64,000 bases of DNA from Hordeum vulgare subsp. vulgare (Eukaryota; Streptophyta; Magnoliopsida; Poales; Poaceae), in NCBI RefSeq assembly GCF_904849725.1, contig NC_058523.1, positions 344,389,948 through 344,453,947 on the forward strand, in the 5' to 3' direction. This document shows positions 61,621-64,000 of this stretch, in pieces; the first letter of the stretch is position 1, and every line of letters begins with the position of its first letter. Made by a program: the position numbers and the translations under genes. The notes beneath the pieces were generated by a model. The model was given only the letters and a program-made list of their open reading frames with translations. It did not search any database and was not told the origin of the DNA.

Positions 61621-62020
61621 GTATCATCCCGGAGGTTGGCAACGATGTCCAATCCAGTCCACGAAGTTTAGAACTGCTTCAATACGATCCTTATACACAG
61701 AGATACGTTATCAATATGGTCCTTGATCTTGGACACTGAGTCCCGCTCTACGCGCCAGCTACGTCTCGCGAATACTCGTATGACACGTCATCATATGTTC
61801 CATCTGTCAGACTTGACCCCACCCGTCAGCGTAGAGCGGTGGTAATTTTGCACTCAGCTCCTTGTCTGTTCTCGATCCCCTTTTTCTCTCTTCCTCGATT
61901 GAAAACAGAGGAGAACGCAGAGTACTGCGAGTAGGCACGGCGGCGGATGATCGACGATCCAACGACATTCTGATGGTAGTTCCTGTGGTGCCGGAAGCGT
62001 TAGCGACGGCGTCGCAACCC
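61621..62020. other. Upstream region of the MuDR-type transposase, possible terminal repeat
   Basis: Contains ATACGTTATCAATATGGTCC and GACACTGAGTCCCGC, phrases of the kind seen in terminal regions of grass DNA transposons, followed by a T/C-rich leader. The other element end lies outside the window, so a terminal inverted repeat cannot be tested here. Confidence 0.35.
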
Positions 62021-64000
62021 ATGGGGTGGAGTTCGTCAACGATGGACGGCCCTCGACGGCGGCCAGACGACGAGGCGGCTCCAACCTACGGTATGTTTCG
62101 TTGATAGCACATCATAGGCACGTTTTTTGGCCCAATAATCTGCATCTTTGTGTCGATTAGGTCGTATGCACAAAGTACGTGATTTGTACATGTCGATTTG
62201 CTATAGTTCATGAGGAATTGTGCTAGGGTTTTGTTACTGTACGGCATGAAGTTTGAACATTTACTGAATTTTTTGGTGCATCGAAGGAGAGTGGGAATTT
62301 CACTATTGAAGTGATTCATGGTGGGTTATTCTTTGGTAGTGGGCTGAATAGGTGCTATTTGGATGGCCATAAGGTTTGTTATGATTATTGTCATGTGGAA
62401 CTAGCATACTACAATATGTTTGAAGAAATAGTTAAGCACTTGGGGTATGAAAAGGAAGGAAGAATTGATATCTATTGGCTGCCCCTGGTTGTCAGATTAA
62501 TGAAGGTGTTGAAACTCTTCTGTCCAATGATGCTGACTTAGATGCTATGTATCTTCAGATCAATCGAGGGCATAATTTCCAAATGATATATCTTGATCAT
62601 TTGGATAGCCATATTTCTGGTGGAGGGGTTAAATGGGATGATGTTCTGGCTAATCCAGTAGCAGAATTTCTTACTGTTTTCAGTCCCATGAAAAAGCCAA
62701 GCAGTGCAAATGAAAGCAATACATCTTGTAGTGTTGTGGATGAAACTCATGAAATTCAGAGTCATGACCAAGAGATCTCTCATGACCAATTCGTTGTGAA
62801 ACTAAGACCAAGAGCACAAAAGTTAGAAGAGGAGGAAGAACAATATGCAGATTCAGAATCAGCTGACAGTGATTATATTCCTGAGATTATTGACGGTGAT
62901 TATGACTTGGAGGATGGGGATGAAGATTTGTTGCAGGAGCAGCTGCATCCAGTGCAAGACAAGAAAGGGAAAAAGGTGGTTGAAGATTGCAACTCTGAAG
63001 AAGAGGAATTGGATGGTCCAGATTCTGATGAAGATGAAATAAAATTCAATTTCGAACCTTTTACAACTGTAGGCATGCATGAGCCTAAGTTCCATGCAGG
63101 CCAATTGTTCTCATTAGTGGAGCTTTTGAGGAAAGCAGTCAGAGAGTACAGTTGCAAGGAGAGGGTGAACATCAAATTCCCAAAGAATGACAAAGTAGGC
63201 TTTGTGCTAAGTGTGAGAAAGGCTGCCCATGGTATCTATATGCATCTTGGGACAATATGACAAATGCTATAATGGTGAAGACATTCAATGGTCAGCACAC
63301 TTGTGAGAAGAAGTGGCAAGTTACAACCTTTACATCTAGGTACATTGCTTTAAAATATGTGGACAAGATTAGGGCATGTGAGAAGATTTCACTAAAGGCC
63401 TTAGCAGGTTTTCTTCAAGAAGATTGGAGCATGACAATTAAAAGGGAAAAGCTTGGGAGAGCTAGGAAGATTGCATATGATATTATATATGGAGATGAGA
63501 TTGCACAATACAACTTGTTGTGGGACTATGCAAATGAGCTGAGGAGATCAAATCCTGGAAGTACTTTCTTTGTTGAGCTTTCAGATGAGGGGCCGTTTCA
63601 GAAATGTTACTTCTCATTTGATGCATGCAAGAGGGGGTTCTTATCTGCTTGAAGACCTATTATTTTCCAAGATGGTTGCCACTTGAAGACACAATATGAT
63701 GGTGTTCTATTAAGTGCAGTTGGAATGGACCCAAATGATTGCATATTTCATCTGGCTCATGCAGTAGTGCAAAGTGAAGACACAAAATCCTGGAGGTGGT
63801 TTTTGACTGCATTGAAGCAAGATCTTGGCATAAATAACACACAACTTTGAACCATCATGTCTGACAAGCAAAAAGTAATTTACTTGCATATTTTATTTTT
63901 CATGTACAACAAAGTATGTTATGTCAGTGCTTAGGAAGAAACAAGAACTTGTAGCAAAGAAACAAGCTGCACAGGAGAAAAAGGAAGCTGCATTAGCATA
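62021..64000 (+). pseudogene. MuDR/MULE transposase pseudogene (partial, runs to window end)
   Basis: A probable first exon at 62021-62090 reads MGWSSSTMDGPRRRPDDEAA and ends at a GTATGT donor. After the intron, the frame from about 62287 gives a PB1-like N-terminal domain (NFTIEVIHGGLFFGSG, then IYWL). A one-base loss at 62481-62487 shifts to CQINEGVETLLSNDADLDAM and the 261-codon frame ending at 63260. This holds an acidic linker and the MuDR DNA-binding region (HAGQLFSLVELLRKAVREYS). Another one-base loss at 63195-63201 shifts to the frame with MTNAIMVKTFNGQHTC. TGA stops at 63650-63652 and 63848-63850 replace expected Cys and Trp. The first two DDE acidic residues are visible (FQDGCHLK and MSDKQK). 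After SDKQK a GT...AG interval (63875-63927) leads to a Lys/Gln/Ala-rich tail, with no third catalytic Glu or SWIM zinc finger. It is non-functional. Confidence 0.88.

Overview
The window is nuclear DNA of a flowering plant, almost certainly a grass. The evidence is a full-length L1-type LINE with the grass arrangement of ORF1 (zinc knuckle, then a DUF4283-like domain), a short-LTR Copia-like element primed by initiator-Met tRNA, Stowaway-type MITEs, a MuDR-type transposase and a type II ROP/RAC GTPase remnant. I found no intact protein-coding gene; every recognisable coding sequence is broken.

Positions 1-53545 are one large tandem array of a complex, nested repeat. An AT-rich monomer of about 610-690 bp, opening near GATATTTTGAC, carries shorter internal repeats of about 72 bp. 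One monomer in each higher-order unit contains a GC-richer cassette of about 780 bp. Monomers A and B plus the cassette-bearing monomer C form a unit of about 2495 bp. Fourteen units run head to tail from 1 to about 38658. Their lengths are quantised: 2424 (one 72-bp copy fewer), about 2495, about 3107 (one extra monomer), 3179, and 3728 (two extra monomers). The right edge (38659-44713 and 51262-53545) is rearranged and more diverged.

Three retroelements interrupt the array, each with a visible target-site duplication: a 216-bp 5'-truncated RTE-type LINE tail (34477-34692), a 1.63-kb non-autonomous LTR element (39302-40932) and a 6.5-kb L1-type LINE on the minus strand (44714-51248) with frameshifted and stopped ORF1 and ORF2.

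From 53546 to 64000 the DNA is non-repetitive but full of relics: the 3' exons of a type II ROP GTPase pseudogene (54663-55465), a weak homeodomain-zipper-like fragment, a 39-bp doublet, a foldback MITE (58083-58374), Stowaway remnants, a diverged ~0.4-kb duplication, a multiply disrupted minus-strand gene of an unrecognised family (60432-61362), and a MuDR-type transposase pseudogene that runs into the right end of the window. There is no operon-like organisation. The main biology is tandem-array evolution by unequal exchange at several periods, plus transposon insertion and pseudogene decay.
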